Shown here: positions 54,898-64,000 of the stretch, one piece after another
Numbering within the stretch: position 1 is the stretch's first letter
Layout of the letters: each line of letters opens with the position of its first letter
Assembly (NCBI GenBank): GCA_002480565.1
Contig: DLCK01000080.1
Coordinates: 1 to 64,000 of the forward strand
From: Phycisphaerales bacterium UBA7800
Lineage (GTDB): Bacteria > Planctomycetota > Phycisphaerae > Phycisphaerales > Phycisphaeraceae
DNA: 64,000 nt
Reading direction: 5' to 3'
The notes under the pieces: model-generated
Databases searched by the model: none
What the model was told of the DNA's origin: nothing
What the model saw: only the letters and a program-made list of their open reading frames with translations
Position numbers and translations under genes: made by a program

Positions 54898-55257
54898 ATA
54901 TTTCTCTCTCCGAAACAGAAGTGAAACTTAGCGATAGGATTCCCGAGGAAATGAAATGCAGGAACCACATAGCCTTATGTTAAATTATATCTGGCATATC
55001 GACTAAGGCAATCAATTGTTTGAATCAAGATTCGGCGAAATAGTTCAGATTAAACGGGTTTTAGCCATAGTCGTAACTCTAATTGTCAGTTATCGGCTTA
55101 CCGTTTGATCATTTTGCAATTCAGATTTACATGGCCTGTATCTGCTCTGAGACATCAACCTTGCCTTGAAGAAATTTGATTGATTTATTACCGTCAACCG
55201 TATTGTTGTCACATTTCACGATCTGCGACCTTGAACTTGTATTGCCTGGGAAAATAA
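54898..55257. other. 360-base divergent region between pseudopilin and sulfatase
   Basis: No gene seen. AT-rich with promoters presumably in both directions. A weak AAAC-GG-GTTT dyad near 55052 is not strong enough to call an operator. Confidence 0.4.
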
Positions 55258-56667
55258 ATGTCCACTAAACCCAACATCATCTTACTCGTCGGTGAAGACA
55301 CCGGCCGACATCAACATTGCTACGGTGACCGCTTTGCCAAAACCCCCAATCTTGATCGCTTGGCAAGCGAAGGTTGCCTGTATACCAATGCCTGTAGTAC
55401 CGCGCCGGTTTGTGCGCCATCGCGATCAACTTTGGTGATGGGACAGTTTGCCAACAAGGTCGGTTCGCATCACATGCGGTCAACCTTGCTAAATCCTCTA
55501 CGATTGATGACGCATGAGTTGGCCGATGCTGGCTATCACGTGAACTGGGCCAACAAGACCGACTTTAACTTTGAACCGCCAGACGATTTTGCTCACGAAA
55601 CTTCGGATTGGATCACAACACTTGAGCAGGGCGAATATCCAACTGACAAGCCGTTTTTTTATTACTTCAACTTCGGCATGACGCATGAAAGTGGGATGTG
55701 GCCTGAAGGCTCGTCTGGCAATCCATGCACTCATGTCGAGGAGCCTTGCGTCGATCCTAAACTCACTGAGGGGATTGATGTGCCACCCTATCTGCCTGAT
55801 ACGCCAGTCGTCCGTAGTGAGTTGTATCGCTATTACCAGAAGCTTCATCAGCAGGACCAGCAGATCGGTCGAGTTCTCAACGCGCTCGATGGACAAGGCT
55901 TAACCCAGAACACCGTTGTTATCTATCTCACTGATCATGGCAGAGGACAGATCCGCGAAAAACGTTGGCTCTATGAAGCAGGTATCCATTTACCTCTTAT
56001 TATCCGCGCGCCGGGAGTTACAACACCAGGCAGCTTCTGCGAACAACTTGTGAGTTGGGTCGACATTGCACCGACCCTGCTAAGTTTGGCAGGTGTTACG
56101 ATTCCTGACAGCTATGATGGCCGTGTTATTCTCGGTGAAAACCGACAGTCTGAACCGCAATGCATTTTTGCTGCCCGTGATCGCATGGACGAATGTTTCG
56201 ATCGCGTCCGTGCAGCAAGGAGTCGCAGATTTTTGTATCTCCGCAATGACTTCCCGCAATTACCCTGGGCTCAGCGATTGCGATACATGGAGATCATGCC
56301 CGCCACGCGAGAGGTTCGACAGATGCATGTTGATGGCCAATTGAACTTCCCCGCAAACCTGTTTATGCAACCGACCAAACCCGCCGAAGAGTTGTACGAT
56401 ATCGTGGTCGATCCGCACTGTATTCATAATCTCGCAGATGATCCACGCTATGCCGACACGCTCGCGACCCATCGCAATGAGGTTGCTCACTGGATCAAAC
56501 GCATTGATGACAAGGGCTATCAAACCGAACGTCAGTTAATTGAGCAGGGCATTGTCAAAAATCGACTGGATGATGAATACGCGCTGCGTATCGAACCATT
56601 AACGGAACCCACTCGCATGGGCGGAGTGTATGACTCACATCTCACACAAGAGTGTTTGTCAGATTGA
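55258..56667 (+). CDS. Sulfatase (S1 family, formylglycine type)
   Basis: 469 aa. The activation motif is C52-A-P-S-R56 in TAPVCAPSRSTLVMG, where Cys becomes formylglycine. The first metal residues are in LLVGEDTGRHQ, which departs from the common DDxG, and YLTDHGRGQIREKRW supplies the later metal and sulfate contacts. No signal peptide, which is unusual for planctomycetal sulfatases and suggests cytoplasmic action on imported sulfated sugars. The ribosome site is weak. Confidence 0.92.
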   Translation: MSTKPNIILLVGEDTGRHQHCYGDRFAKTPNLDRLASEGCLYTNACSTAPVCAPSRSTLVMGQFANKVGSHHMRSTLLNPLRLMTHELADAGYHVNWANKTDFNFEPPDDFAHETSDWITTLEQGEYPTDKPFFYYFNFGMTHESGMWPEGSSGNPCTHVEEPCVDPKLTEGIDVPPYLPDTPVVRSELYRYYQKLHQQDQQIGRVLNALDGQGLTQNTVVIYLTDHGRGQIREKRWLYEAGIHLPLIIRAPGVTTPGSFCEQLVSWVDIAPTLLSLAGVTIPDSYDGRVILGENRQSEPQCIFAARDRMDECFDRVRAARSRRFLYLRNDFPQLPWAQRLRYMEIMPATREVRQMHVDGQLNFPANLFMQPTKPAEELYDIVVDPHCIHNLADDPRYADTLATHRNEVAHWIKRIDDKGYQTERQLIEQGIVKNRLDDEYALRIEPLTEPTRMGGVYDSHLTQECLSD

Positions 56668-56687
56668 GGTAGACGTACAATTTTAAT

Positions 56688-58355
56688 TTACGCAACCGAT
56701 TGATTGGTATCAGTATCTTTAGAGTCGGTTAGCCGGATGGCGTTTGCGGCATTCAGACTCACGACACGATCGCGTCCCTGTTCCTTTGCCATGTATAGGA
56801 ATTCATCTGCTCTTTGGATTAATGAGCCGGCGGTGGTCCCATGTGCGGGATACATTGCCACACCGACTGAGATCGATAGTTTGCCCAGAGATTTTTGATC
56901 ATGTTGCAGGTCAAGTCTGCGGATGGCTTCACATAATTTTTCAGCCACATGCACCGCATCCTCCGGCGAGATGTCCGGGCAGACGATACAAAATTCTTCG
57001 CCACCGTAACGGCAGGTCGTATCTTCAATCCGCAGATTATGCTTCATTTCACTGGAAATATTACTCAATACCACATCGCCAGCTTTATGACCGAAGGTAT
57101 CGTTGAAGCGTTTGAAGTGATCGACATCCAGCATCATCACAGCCATATTCGACTGCTGTCGTTCTGATCGACTGACCATTTGATCCAATGCTTCAAGCAT
57201 GTAACGACGGTTGTACAGCCCTGTAAGAGGGTCACGGATTGCCTGTTCACGAAGACTGTCTCTTAGCTGAATATTGGCTAAAGCAAGCCCGATCTGCTCT
57301 GCAACGGATGCGATGAGTTTGATATCCTCACTGCTTAAATCTTCGTCATGGTTCATCGCATGAAACACACCAATCGTTTCACCTTGAGCAATCAATGGGA
57401 TGCAGATAGTTTGGCGATCAATGTCGTCATTCATGTGATCACATTGAATGTGAAGATTATTTGCTTTGGAAATATGCTGATGACCTCGTCGTAACGCCCA
57501 GCATTCATTAGGCAGATACGCATTGCGACCTGGCCAATCCTTGCCCCAACTCAGTAAGACATCCAAACGATTCCGTGAAGATTTGATGATGGCAATTGCG
57601 CCTGAAATATTGGGTAATAACACTGGCATGATTTTATTGACGACCGATGCGGCTTCATCAATTGAAGCGCAAGTATTAAGCAAGCCTGTCATAGACTGCA
57701 TGATGGTGATAATCCGAGTGCGGTCTTCAACACGGTTTTCAAGAATGCTTTTTTCATGAAGTACAGCTTTGTTGACAATCTGGCCTGCAAACAACCCCAG
57801 GAGCATCACCACAAAGAGGCCAATACAGCTGGAGAGACCAAAAATCCAACGCAGTTTTGAAACTGCTGCTGCAATATCAGACAACGGCATTGACGCACGT
57901 GCCGTAATCTTTCTGTCATTTGAATCAATCACTTTTGCTGCTGCGACGTACAACAAATCCTGCTTGATGGTTGAACTATATCGCTTGGATGTGCTTAAGC
58001 CCGATGTCATTGCGCCGACAATTTCCGGGCGATCCGCATGGTTCTCGATTTTGATTACTTCATTGACGGATAACTTGGAATCACCAAGCACCACCCCATC
58101 TTGATCAATGAACGTGATGCGGGCTTTACTGGCTTTTCCCAGACGATCAGCCAACTCATCAATCGCTGCAAAATTCTGCTGATCCGAAAGTGTCTTGAAA
58201 GATTCTATCGCACTTGTGGCAGTACGTCCCAACTCCGTTTCAATTCGATTTCCCAGGTTGGTCTTGGTGAATTCCTGGATAAAGAAAAAACTCACAACGA
58301 CCATGAAAACCATGATGCAAAGTGGGATGGCGATGATTTTATGTTGGATCGACAT
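56688..58355 (-). CDS. Membrane diguanylate cyclase with sensor and GAF domains
   Basis: 555 aa. TM1 (about 8-27), an extracytoplasmic sensor region to about 165, TM2 (about 167-190), a GAF-like domain (about 210-380) and a C-terminal GGDEF domain. The active site is RYGGEEF, and RIED five residues before it is an intact RxxD inhibitory site. It should make cyclic di-GMP and be feedback-regulated. It is convergent with the sulfatase gene. Confidence 0.93.
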   Translation of the reverse strand: MSIQHKIIAIPLCIMVFMVVVSFFFIQEFTKTNLGNRIETELGRTATSAIESFKTLSDQQNFAAIDELADRLGKASKARITFIDQDGVVLGDSKLSVNEVIKIENHADRPEIVGAMTSGLSTSKRYSSTIKQDLLYVAAAKVIDSNDRKITARASMPLSDIAAAVSKLRWIFGLSSCIGLFVVMLLGLFAGQIVNKAVLHEKSILENRVEDRTRIITIMQSMTGLLNTCASIDEAASVVNKIMPVLLPNISGAIAIIKSSRNRLDVLLSWGKDWPGRNAYLPNECWALRRGHQHISKANNLHIQCDHMNDDIDRQTICIPLIAQGETIGVFHAMNHDEDLSSEDIKLIASVAEQIGLALANIQLRDSLREQAIRDPLTGLYNRRYMLEALDQMVSRSERQQSNMAVMMLDVDHFKRFNDTFGHKAGDVVLSNISSEMKHNLRIEDTTCRYGGEEFCIVCPDISPEDAVHVAEKLCEAIRRLDLQHDQKSLGKLSISVGVAMYPAHGTTAGSLIQRADEFLYMAKEQGRDRVVSLNAANAIRLTDSKDTDTNQSVA

Positions 58356-58644
58356 TGCAGCCCTTAATGACTTATCCAGAGCGGGTAAGTATTGGCGGTG
58401 GTTGAGCTGTAGGACAAGAACTGGACTTGCCCGTCAAAACGAATAAGGCTACACAGATTGATTTGTTATCGGTGAGATTCCGTTAAACATTAACCTGCAA
58501 ATTCCAGTTTATTAGACATAACCAAGGCACTTTTTTACGTGTCCATAATCGTTATTGATTATATGAGTGATGTTTTTGTGCCGGGTTATGACGAGTGGAT
58601 AAAGATTCGCTGACGAACACAGAGTTTGTTATCCAGACGTGACT

Positions 58645-59820
58645 TTATTCTGCTAACGCGCCAGTTGGTTGATTGGCTGAATGGACAGGTTGTAAGGGTA
58701 GGCTTTGAGCGTCGATTGAATCCCAATCCACTCCGTTGCGCAGACGCTTACCTAACTCGATGAGTGTTGCATAATCTGTTGGATCAATCGAACCATCAGG
58801 TAATGGACCGGTGTTGAGCAGTACCTTGGCATTGATCGAACGGGCATATGCATAGCACTTTAAAACATCATCCACGTTACGGTGTTCGCCATCGTTGTAC
58901 TTGTTATATCCCCACACGCGAGGTTGGAGTGTCTCGCAGATTTCCCATGGCTTGTCTTTGTTTTTCTCCCATGCCTTAAGTGAACTTTTGCCAGCTTTAC
59001 CCTTGAGTTTTTCAGATAAGTCCCCCGCAGAACGTTCAGGGGCGGCATAGTCTTCTTCACCGTTTGCACCTTGCTTAAACGAGATTAAACACTGTGGCTG
59101 AAGACTGCGGATCAGCGCATAGGTTTCGTCAATCGCAAAGAGGTCCGGTCGACAATGATATGCTGTAATCGGGTCAAACCAGAGACCTGCAATCGGGCCG
59201 TACTGTGTGAGTAGTTCTCGGAGTTGTGCATGAACGAAATCCATGTAGTGACAAAAGTCCGCATCTTTTTCCCACAGGTACCGCGGGTCCGGTTCACTGT
59301 AATTGGGCTGTGCCGGTTCCCAGAACACGCGCGGGTAGAAGTATGGATGTTGCCAGTCAGCTGAGTAGGAGTAGTACAGGAACAGTCCGATTTTTTTCTT
59401 CTCACATGCCATGGTCAGTTCCGCAACAAGGTCTCTGCCGCATGGGGCTTGGACGCTGTTGTAGTCCGATTGCTTGGTGTTAAATAAACTGAATCCCTCA
59501 TGATGTCGGGTGGTGAACGTGATGTACTGCATGTCTGCAGCGATCGCTAAATCCGTAATCGCATCTGCATCAAAGTTCTCCGCGGTGAATTGATCCATGA
59601 GTTTTGAATAGCGTGAGTGCGGAATTTTTTCATGGAACATAGCCCATTCGCCATGTCCTAACACGCTGTAAAGTCCGTAGTGAATGAACAAGCCATAGCG
59701 TGATTGTTTGAACCATTCGAGTGTGGCTTTGCGTGGGTTTTGAGCATATAGCGACTCATAACCTTTGAGAAATGAGGGGATATGCTGGTCGGCCGGATGC
59801 GTGATGATTGCTTGATTCAT
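58645..59820 (-). CDS. GH29 alpha-L-fucosidase, catalytic domain only
   Basis: 391 aa. WFKQSRYGLFIHYGLYSVLGHGEWAMF and FTTRHHEGFSLFNTKQSDYN are GH29 signatures, and Asp216 in GLWFDP is the expected nucleophile. It lacks a signal peptide and the C-terminal beta-sandwich common in the family, so it is probably cytoplasmic. It is the last gene of a probable operon (lacI, GH39-like, pseudopilin, GH29). Confidence 0.9.
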   Translation of the reverse strand: MNQAIITHPADQHIPSFLKGYESLYAQNPRKATLEWFKQSRYGLFIHYGLYSVLGHGEWAMFHEKIPHSRYSKLMDQFTAENFDADAITDLAIAADMQYITFTTRHHEGFSLFNTKQSDYNSVQAPCGRDLVAELTMACEKKKIGLFLYYSYSADWQHPYFYPRVFWEPAQPNYSEPDPRYLWEKDADFCHYMDFVHAQLRELLTQYGPIAGLWFDPITAYHCRPDLFAIDETYALIRSLQPQCLISFKQGANGEEDYAAPERSAGDLSEKLKGKAGKSSLKAWEKNKDKPWEICETLQPRVWGYNKYNDGEHRNVDDVLKCYAYARSINAKVLLNTGPLPDGSIDPTDYATLIELGKRLRNGVDWDSIDAQSLPLQPVHSANQPTGALAE

Positions 59821-59866
59821 AGTTGAAACTCAGTTGTTGAAAAAGGTGTGATTCATCAGTCGGTGT

Positions 59867-60595
59867 TTATTGGTAAATGGTGTCTTCGTTTAAAGCGTCA
59901 GCGGTGTAGTTCATATTGCCATAATGAACATTGGCAAAGTGACCGTCGGCATGCACGATATTGGCCTGCCCGTCTTCACTGCTGAAATGTCTTGCGGTGT
60001 ATTGATTGGATGCCGTTTGTGTGCCATCAGGGTTGCTTAGGCTGTAAATCAGTTCATCACTGGCATCGGCAAAGACCGGCCAAAGGTGTGGTTTGAGCAA
60101 GGCCTTGTGATAGAAGTAGGGGATCGCATCATTCTTCACCCCCAGGCCGTAGGTCGCGTTGTATTTGCGAACCGGTAATGCGAGCATTGCATATCCCATG
60201 GGTTTGTCGTTAAGCGGAGTCGGCCAGGCGGTGTAGGGCGAGTCTTCAGGGCAAGCGAGGATTTGGAAGTTTGCCAGATAGTTGGTCCCCACGCCACCGT
60301 TCTGAACAATCCTGTTGCCGTTGGCATAACCATGCCCCAATAGTGCGTTGTACCAAAACCCTCGTGCATTGGTACCTTCGTGCCAATTGCCCCATGACCT
60401 GACGTGCTGCCCGTTGTTGTCCTGCATATACAGCGTGAACCCGAGGTAAATTTGTCGTTGATGATTGACACAGAGAATGTTGTTCGCAGACTTGCGTGCT
60501 GCTGCCAAAGCAGGGAGCAGAATACTTATCAACAGCGAGACAATGGAAATGACAACGAGCAGTTCGATGAGTGTGAATCCGCAGGGTTTTTTCAT
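59867..60595 (-). CDS. Orphan prepilin-type protein in the glycosidase operon
   Basis: 242 aa from the ATG at 60595, giving MKKPCGFTLIELLVV with AAAAGGAA upstream. The long frame from 60640 overlaps the previous gene and has no ribosome site. The exposed domain has FRxCPE-type ILACPEDSPYTAWPTPL and VHADGHFANVHYGNM near the end. It lies between the GH39-like gene (41 bases) and the GH29 gene (46 bases), so it is probably co-transcribed with them. Confidence 0.85.
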   Translation of the reverse strand: MKKPCGFTLIELLVVISIVSLLISILLPALAAARKSANNILCVNHQRQIYLGFTLYMQDNNGQHVRSWGNWHEGTNARGFWYNALLGHGYANGNRIVQNGGVGTNYLANFQILACPEDSPYTAWPTPLNDKPMGYAMLALPVRKYNATYGLGVKNDAIPYFYHKALLKPHLWPVFADASDELIYSLSNPDGTQTASNQYTARHFSSEDGQANIVHADGHFANVHYGNMNYTADALNEDTIYQ

Positions 60596-60636
60596 GATCC
60601 AATTCCTTTTCAGGGCAATGGGGGCTTGGCGATAGA

Positions 60637-62400
60637 TCACGGTTTAAGCAACTCAACGGGCAATGGACTGTGCATATAAACAGGACTTTGGCTGATCGGT
60701 AATGACACCTTGTCATCAATGGGATGGATCGTTCGCGTCACACCCATGATGTCCACAACTGTGATGGGTTTGCTTGATGGGATGGCAAGTGTCGTTGGCT
60801 GGTTGATCGTCCAGATGACGTTTACCTCGGACTTGTTTGTAAAGGTTGCCTTGCAGACAAATACGCCATCAAGCTTGTGACCTTCGATGATTTTTACATC
60901 TTGAGCACCCGCAATCTGACGTTGAAGTACGGCGTAAGACACGACTGCAGGTTTGGGCATGTAGTCATAATCCTGATTACGCAGGATGCCAAGACCTGCA
61001 CCGAGTGTGTCATAGAACCGCCACCAGAAAAAACGGTCGACCTTCTCTGCGCGAGCCAGGATCATGGTGCGAACGAGGAGTTGGGCCTGCTGCTTTTCGG
61101 TGATAGCTTTGTGTAAGGGTGGTGGGAATGATGGCAGGGTGTTGTAGCCTGACTCGGTGGACCAGATTTCTCGGGGGTGTCCGCTGAGTGTGCTGGGCAT
61201 ATCTTTGGTCACGCGCGTTACACCACGCAGGTCATCGACCAGTGAGTCCAGGCCGTAGCCCTTGGCTTGGGTCATGCCGCTGATTTCAGGGATGGCCTGA
61301 GGATAGCGATAAGGATGAATCGCAACGATATCCATCATGGGTGCAGCACCATGCTTGGCAACTTCATCAATCCATTCATATTTCACGCCGGTTGTTCCCG
61401 CAATACTGATGCGCACTTTGGGATCGATCTCGCGAATGAGCTTATAGGTTTGCATGTAGAAGTCCGCATAGGTTTGCGGGTCGGCATTGGGCCACTGTCT
61501 AAACCCATTGGTTTCGTTGAGGATTTCCCACGCTGTAATCTGACCGCGGTAATGTGTTGCCATCGCTTTGACAAAGCTTTCCCAGTATGGCCACTTGGGA
61601 ATCGGCTTGCGTACCGGGACTGGCACCGTCTGATCAATCGGCAAGGCAGCAAAGTCCGGCGTGCCCATCAGCGTCATCATCACCTGTATATCTGAGTCCT
61701 GACACACCTTGGTCAGACGATCCAGTCTGCGGTAATCAAGTGGGGCATCGGGTTGATCCTGCATCGTATCCCAGTGAGTAAACACACGCAGACTCCTCAC
61801 GCCCATGCGATCAAGAACCGGCTGGTTGTATTGCGTTAAAGGCGGGGTCGGTTGAATGGCACCCAGCGGCGCACTGAGTCCAAAAAAACGATCCGGATTA
61901 TCCAGCTCCACCGACTGTGGCACGATTGCAAGGTCCGCCCATGTGTTGCCAAAGACGTGTTGCTCGCCCGTCATTGTTTGTCCAGCAAGTGTGACAGAGA
62001 CACGAAACCAACCTGTGGATTGTTCAGCAGGCAAATCAATGTGAAGCATGATCGCTGGACTGAATCGTAGCTTTTTGTTGTATGTCCATGTGGCTGGTTC
62101 TCTGCCTTGCAAGACTAAATTGTTATCAAAATCATGGACTCGATACCGCAGATGCATTGAGTCGAGTTGATATTTCTTGAAGCTGATTTTGCCATGTCCC
62201 AGTATCCGAAAATAGAGTTTGATCTGTTCCTGAGCGTAGAGCACCGTGTCATGATGCGGTGTGTCATGGCGGAGCATCGGATTGATGTAATCTGACAAAG
62301 GTGCTTGGCCATTGGACGACGATGCCCCCCAGCTGATTACAATCGTAAGGAGACTGAGTAAGAAACTTCGAGACATCATTTGACTTCTATTTTTAGACAT
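60637..62400 (-). CDS. Secreted GH39-like clan A glycosidase
   Basis: 587 aa from the ATG at 62400, with GCAGGAG upstream; a longer frame from 62496 overlaps the lacI gene. Signal peptide about 1-32 (SFLLSLLTIVISWGASSSNGQA). An N-terminal beta-domain (about 35-160) precedes a TIM barrel with acid/base Glu296 (WEILNETNG) and nucleophile Glu416 (EIWSTESGYN). Likely a beta-xylosidase or related exo-enzyme; substrate not readable. Confidence 0.8.
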   Translation of the reverse strand: MSKNRSQMMSRSFLLSLLTIVISWGASSSNGQAPLSDYINPMLRHDTPHHDTVLYAQEQIKLYFRILGHGKISFKKYQLDSMHLRYRVHDFDNNLVLQGREPATWTYNKKLRFSPAIMLHIDLPAEQSTGWFRVSVTLAGQTMTGEQHVFGNTWADLAIVPQSVELDNPDRFFGLSAPLGAIQPTPPLTQYNQPVLDRMGVRSLRVFTHWDTMQDQPDAPLDYRRLDRLTKVCQDSDIQVMMTLMGTPDFAALPIDQTVPVPVRKPIPKWPYWESFVKAMATHYRGQITAWEILNETNGFRQWPNADPQTYADFYMQTYKLIREIDPKVRISIAGTTGVKYEWIDEVAKHGAAPMMDIVAIHPYRYPQAIPEISGMTQAKGYGLDSLVDDLRGVTRVTKDMPSTLSGHPREIWSTESGYNTLPSFPPPLHKAITEKQQAQLLVRTMILARAEKVDRFFWWRFYDTLGAGLGILRNQDYDYMPKPAVVSYAVLQRQIAGAQDVKIIEGHKLDGVFVCKATFTNKSEVNVIWTINQPTTLAIPSSKPITVVDIMGVTRTIHPIDDKVSLPISQSPVYMHSPLPVELLKP

Positions 62401-62467
62401 ATCACAACTCCTGCGAACCACTGATTGGGTGTTCGTATAAACAAACTTAAAAAACAACATTATTAAA

Positions 62468-63493
62468 CTATCCGGCAACCGGGCCAGTGGACTCACGGAT
62501 CACCAGTTGCGTGGGTAATGGCGTTTGATCCATCACCGGCACACTGCTGTTTTGATCCAGACTCTGTATCACATTGACAATCCGCTTGACCGCCAACTTA
62601 CCCATCTCCACCTGAGGCTGAGCAATGGAAGTCAATGGCGGGTCGCAAAATTCAGTCATATTCAAATTCGAACAACCGATCACCGACAAGTCGTTTGGTG
62701 TATGGATCCCCATCGCTCTGGCTGTGCGGATAGCTGTCATAGCCATATGGTCGTTGGCACAAAACAAAGCGGTGGGGCGGTGCTTGTTCTCAAGGAGTTG
62801 GTGAGTAGCTTTGATCGTTTGATCAATCTCATATTCACCACTGACCATATTGCGAGACTGAATTTTAAGTCCCATTTTTTTCATGGCATGACGGAAGCCA
62901 GCTTCACGAACATGCGTTGAAATCGAGTGGCGATTGCCGCCGATATATCCGATTTTGCGATGTCCTAAACCATGAAGATGTTCGATGGCCTGGAAGATGC
63001 CCGTGTGATCGTCACATCGAATACTGATAAGTCCAGGGAGCTCTGGTGGCCCACTTAAATGAGAAACAGGCAGGTTCAGTTTACTGGTAATGTCCGCCAA
63101 GTCGCGCATGCTTTGTTCATGGGACTCGCCACAAATCAATCCGCTTAAACATTGTGACTGACATTGTGAGGCTAGGGCCTTGGCGTCGAACTGCCAGTCA
63201 GTGCGAATGATCTTAATGAGGTAACCCAACGCTTCTGCTTCCTGGCAGAGTCCGTCAAGGAACATGGATAGATATTCACTGGCTACCGTCTGGGTCGCAA
63301 AACCGATGACCTTGGCTCGGCCTGTGAACATTGCCTGGGCCAGCGCGTTGGGTTGATAGTTCATTTCCCTTGCTGCCTGCTGGATCTTGCGGCGCGTTTT
63401 TTCATTAACCGTCGGATTGTCACGTAAAGCCATCGATACCGTGGACTTGGCATAACCCAAGGTGTCGGCGATTTGTTTAACAGTCGGATTCAT
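62468..63493 (-). CDS. LacI-family transcriptional regulator
   Basis: 341 aa. The N-terminal helix-turn-helix and hinge (VKQIADTLGYAKSTVSMALRDNPTVNEKTRRKI ... MNYQPNALAQAM) is followed by a periplasmic-binding-protein-like effector domain. GAGG precedes the ATG. It heads the glycosidase operon and faces the sugar isomerase gene. The palindrome at 63543-63558 between them is its probable operator; the inducer is presumably a sugar released by these enzymes. Confidence 0.93.
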   Translation of the reverse strand: MNPTVKQIADTLGYAKSTVSMALRDNPTVNEKTRRKIQQAAREMNYQPNALAQAMFTGRAKVIGFATQTVASEYLSMFLDGLCQEAEALGYLIKIIRTDWQFDAKALASQCQSQCLSGLICGESHEQSMRDLADITSKLNLPVSHLSGPPELPGLISIRCDDHTGIFQAIEHLHGLGHRKIGYIGGNRHSISTHVREAGFRHAMKKMGLKIQSRNMVSGEYEIDQTIKATHQLLENKHRPTALFCANDHMAMTAIRTARAMGIHTPNDLSVIGCSNLNMTEFCDPPLTSIAQPQVEMGKLAVKRIVNVIQSLDQNSSVPVMDQTPLPTQLVIRESTGPVAG

Positions 63494-63542
63494 CAGACCT
63501 CGCTAATGGCATCTAATCAAATCGGTAAGTCCAAAATTGCAT

Positions 63543-63558
63543 TTTGAACCGGTTCAAA
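63543..63558. promoter_or_regulatory. LacI-type operator palindrome
   Basis: TTTGAACCGGTTCAAA is a perfect 16-bp palindrome with the central CG typical of LacI/GalR sites, 49 bases upstream of the lacI start and 225 bases upstream of the divergent gene. Confidence 0.75.
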
Positions 63559-63783
63559 TCGTTTGATTGATCATAGGCGTCCATTGGAATGGGGTCAATG
63601 GTTTAGTGGAAAATTATCATTGAAGGAGGATTGTTGCTGATGTACTGAAAACAAGGTGAATCAATGTCAATTGTATGACGCGCTCGGATATCGCAAAAAG
63701 TTGATCGTCCGGTGATAGTTTGTCATCCGTGCTGTGTCTAGACTTTTCTCAACATCAAAGTTCACAACCACAGGAGTACGCCG

Positions 63784-64000
63784 ATGTTTCCTTCAATCTT
63801 TTCAGACGAATTACGAATCGACGATATCGATCAGACACTTAAGATTATCTCCGGCTGGGGATATGAGTATGTTGATTTTAGAGCCAGAGTGTTCGGTAAG
63901 GGTATCGAGTTTCTCGATCAGGACGAACTCAAACAACTCAAGGGGGTACTTGGGAAGTACAACCTGAAGGTCGGGGCATTACAGACATCGCTTGCCAAAG
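63784..64000 (+). CDS. Sugar phosphate isomerase/epimerase, partial
   Basis: The first 72 codons are in the window; the gene runs off the end. CAGGAG lies 8 bases before the ATG. MFPSIFSDELRIDDIDQTLKII then GYEYVDFRARVFGKGIEFLD fits the start of a xylose isomerase-like TIM barrel. Divergent from the LacI regulator and probably controlled by it. A different frame that is also open here is a shadow. Confidence 0.7.
   Translation, partial: MFPSIFSDELRIDDIDQTLKIISGWGYEYVDFRARVFGKGIEFLDQDELKQLKGVLGKYNLKVGALQTSLAK

Noticed and set aside
55050..55064. AAACGGGTTT dyad as a LacI-type operator before the sulfatase
   Set aside because: The arms are only four bases, and the centre is asymmetric.
63734..63967. 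Open frame overlapping the partial sugar isomerase
   Set aside because: No ribosome site or domain; the other frame has AGGAG and a recognisable isomerase start.

Overview
The window most likely comes from a member of the Planctomycetota, class Phycisphaerae. The signs are several orphan prepilin-type proteins with the near-invariant FTLIELLVVISIIALL leader, an exosortase/PEP-CTERM system, LL-diaminopimelate aminotransferase, a divergent sigma-70 factor, and sulfatase and glycosidase genes scattered among regulators. This placement is inferred from gene content only. I saw no rRNA, tRNA, CRISPR array, insertion sequence or phage gene.

1-9 kb: a heme-binding chemoreceptor; an orphan GntR regulator; a four-gene Anbu operon (circularly permuted ATP-grasp, alpha-E protein, Anbu proteasome-like protease, transglutaminase) behind a sigma-54-like promoter; and an arsR-arsC pair without an efflux gene.

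8.5-35.7 kb: about 27 kb, all on the + strand, for an exported surface polysaccharide. It opens with a specialised NusG paralogue (UpxY/LoaP type), followed by a leader with two RNA hairpins. Then come a sulfotransferase, glycosyltransferases, flippase, polymerase, a complete GDP-D-glycero-D-manno-heptose pathway (GmhA, HddA, GmhB, HddC types), two further SDR epimerases, a TagA/WecG transferase, an exosortase with an EpsI partner, a Wzc-like ATPase carrying an unusual inserted domain, a priming sugar transferase with an odd N-terminus, and a TPR protein. Many junctions are ATGA overlaps.

35.8-38 kb: two small exported proteins with exosortase-type tails (one PEP-CTERM, one IPLP variant) and a membrane-anchored protein of unknown role. 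38-51 kb is mostly housekeeping or single genes: gcvT, an AraC regulator divergent from a pseudopilin, STAS protein, acyltransferase, sigma factor, Mn-type superoxide dismutase, a glycosyltransferase, a possible 51-aa membrane protein, dapL and alaS. dapL is flanked by CACAGAG- and CGCCAAG-type repeats.

51-64 kb holds carbohydrate-degradation genes: GH5 enzyme, two tandem pseudopilins, sulfatase, a GGDEF protein, and a probable lacI-GH39-like-pseudopilin-GH29 operon. A perfect LacI-type palindrome separates this operon from a divergent sugar isomerase cut by the window end.

The best leads are the Wzc-like ATPase with an MshEN-like insertion and no tyrosine tail, the antiterminator-plus-leader arrangement of the polysaccharide operon with an intrinsic-terminator-like hairpin inside it, and the repeated pairing of orphan pseudopilins with glycosidases.
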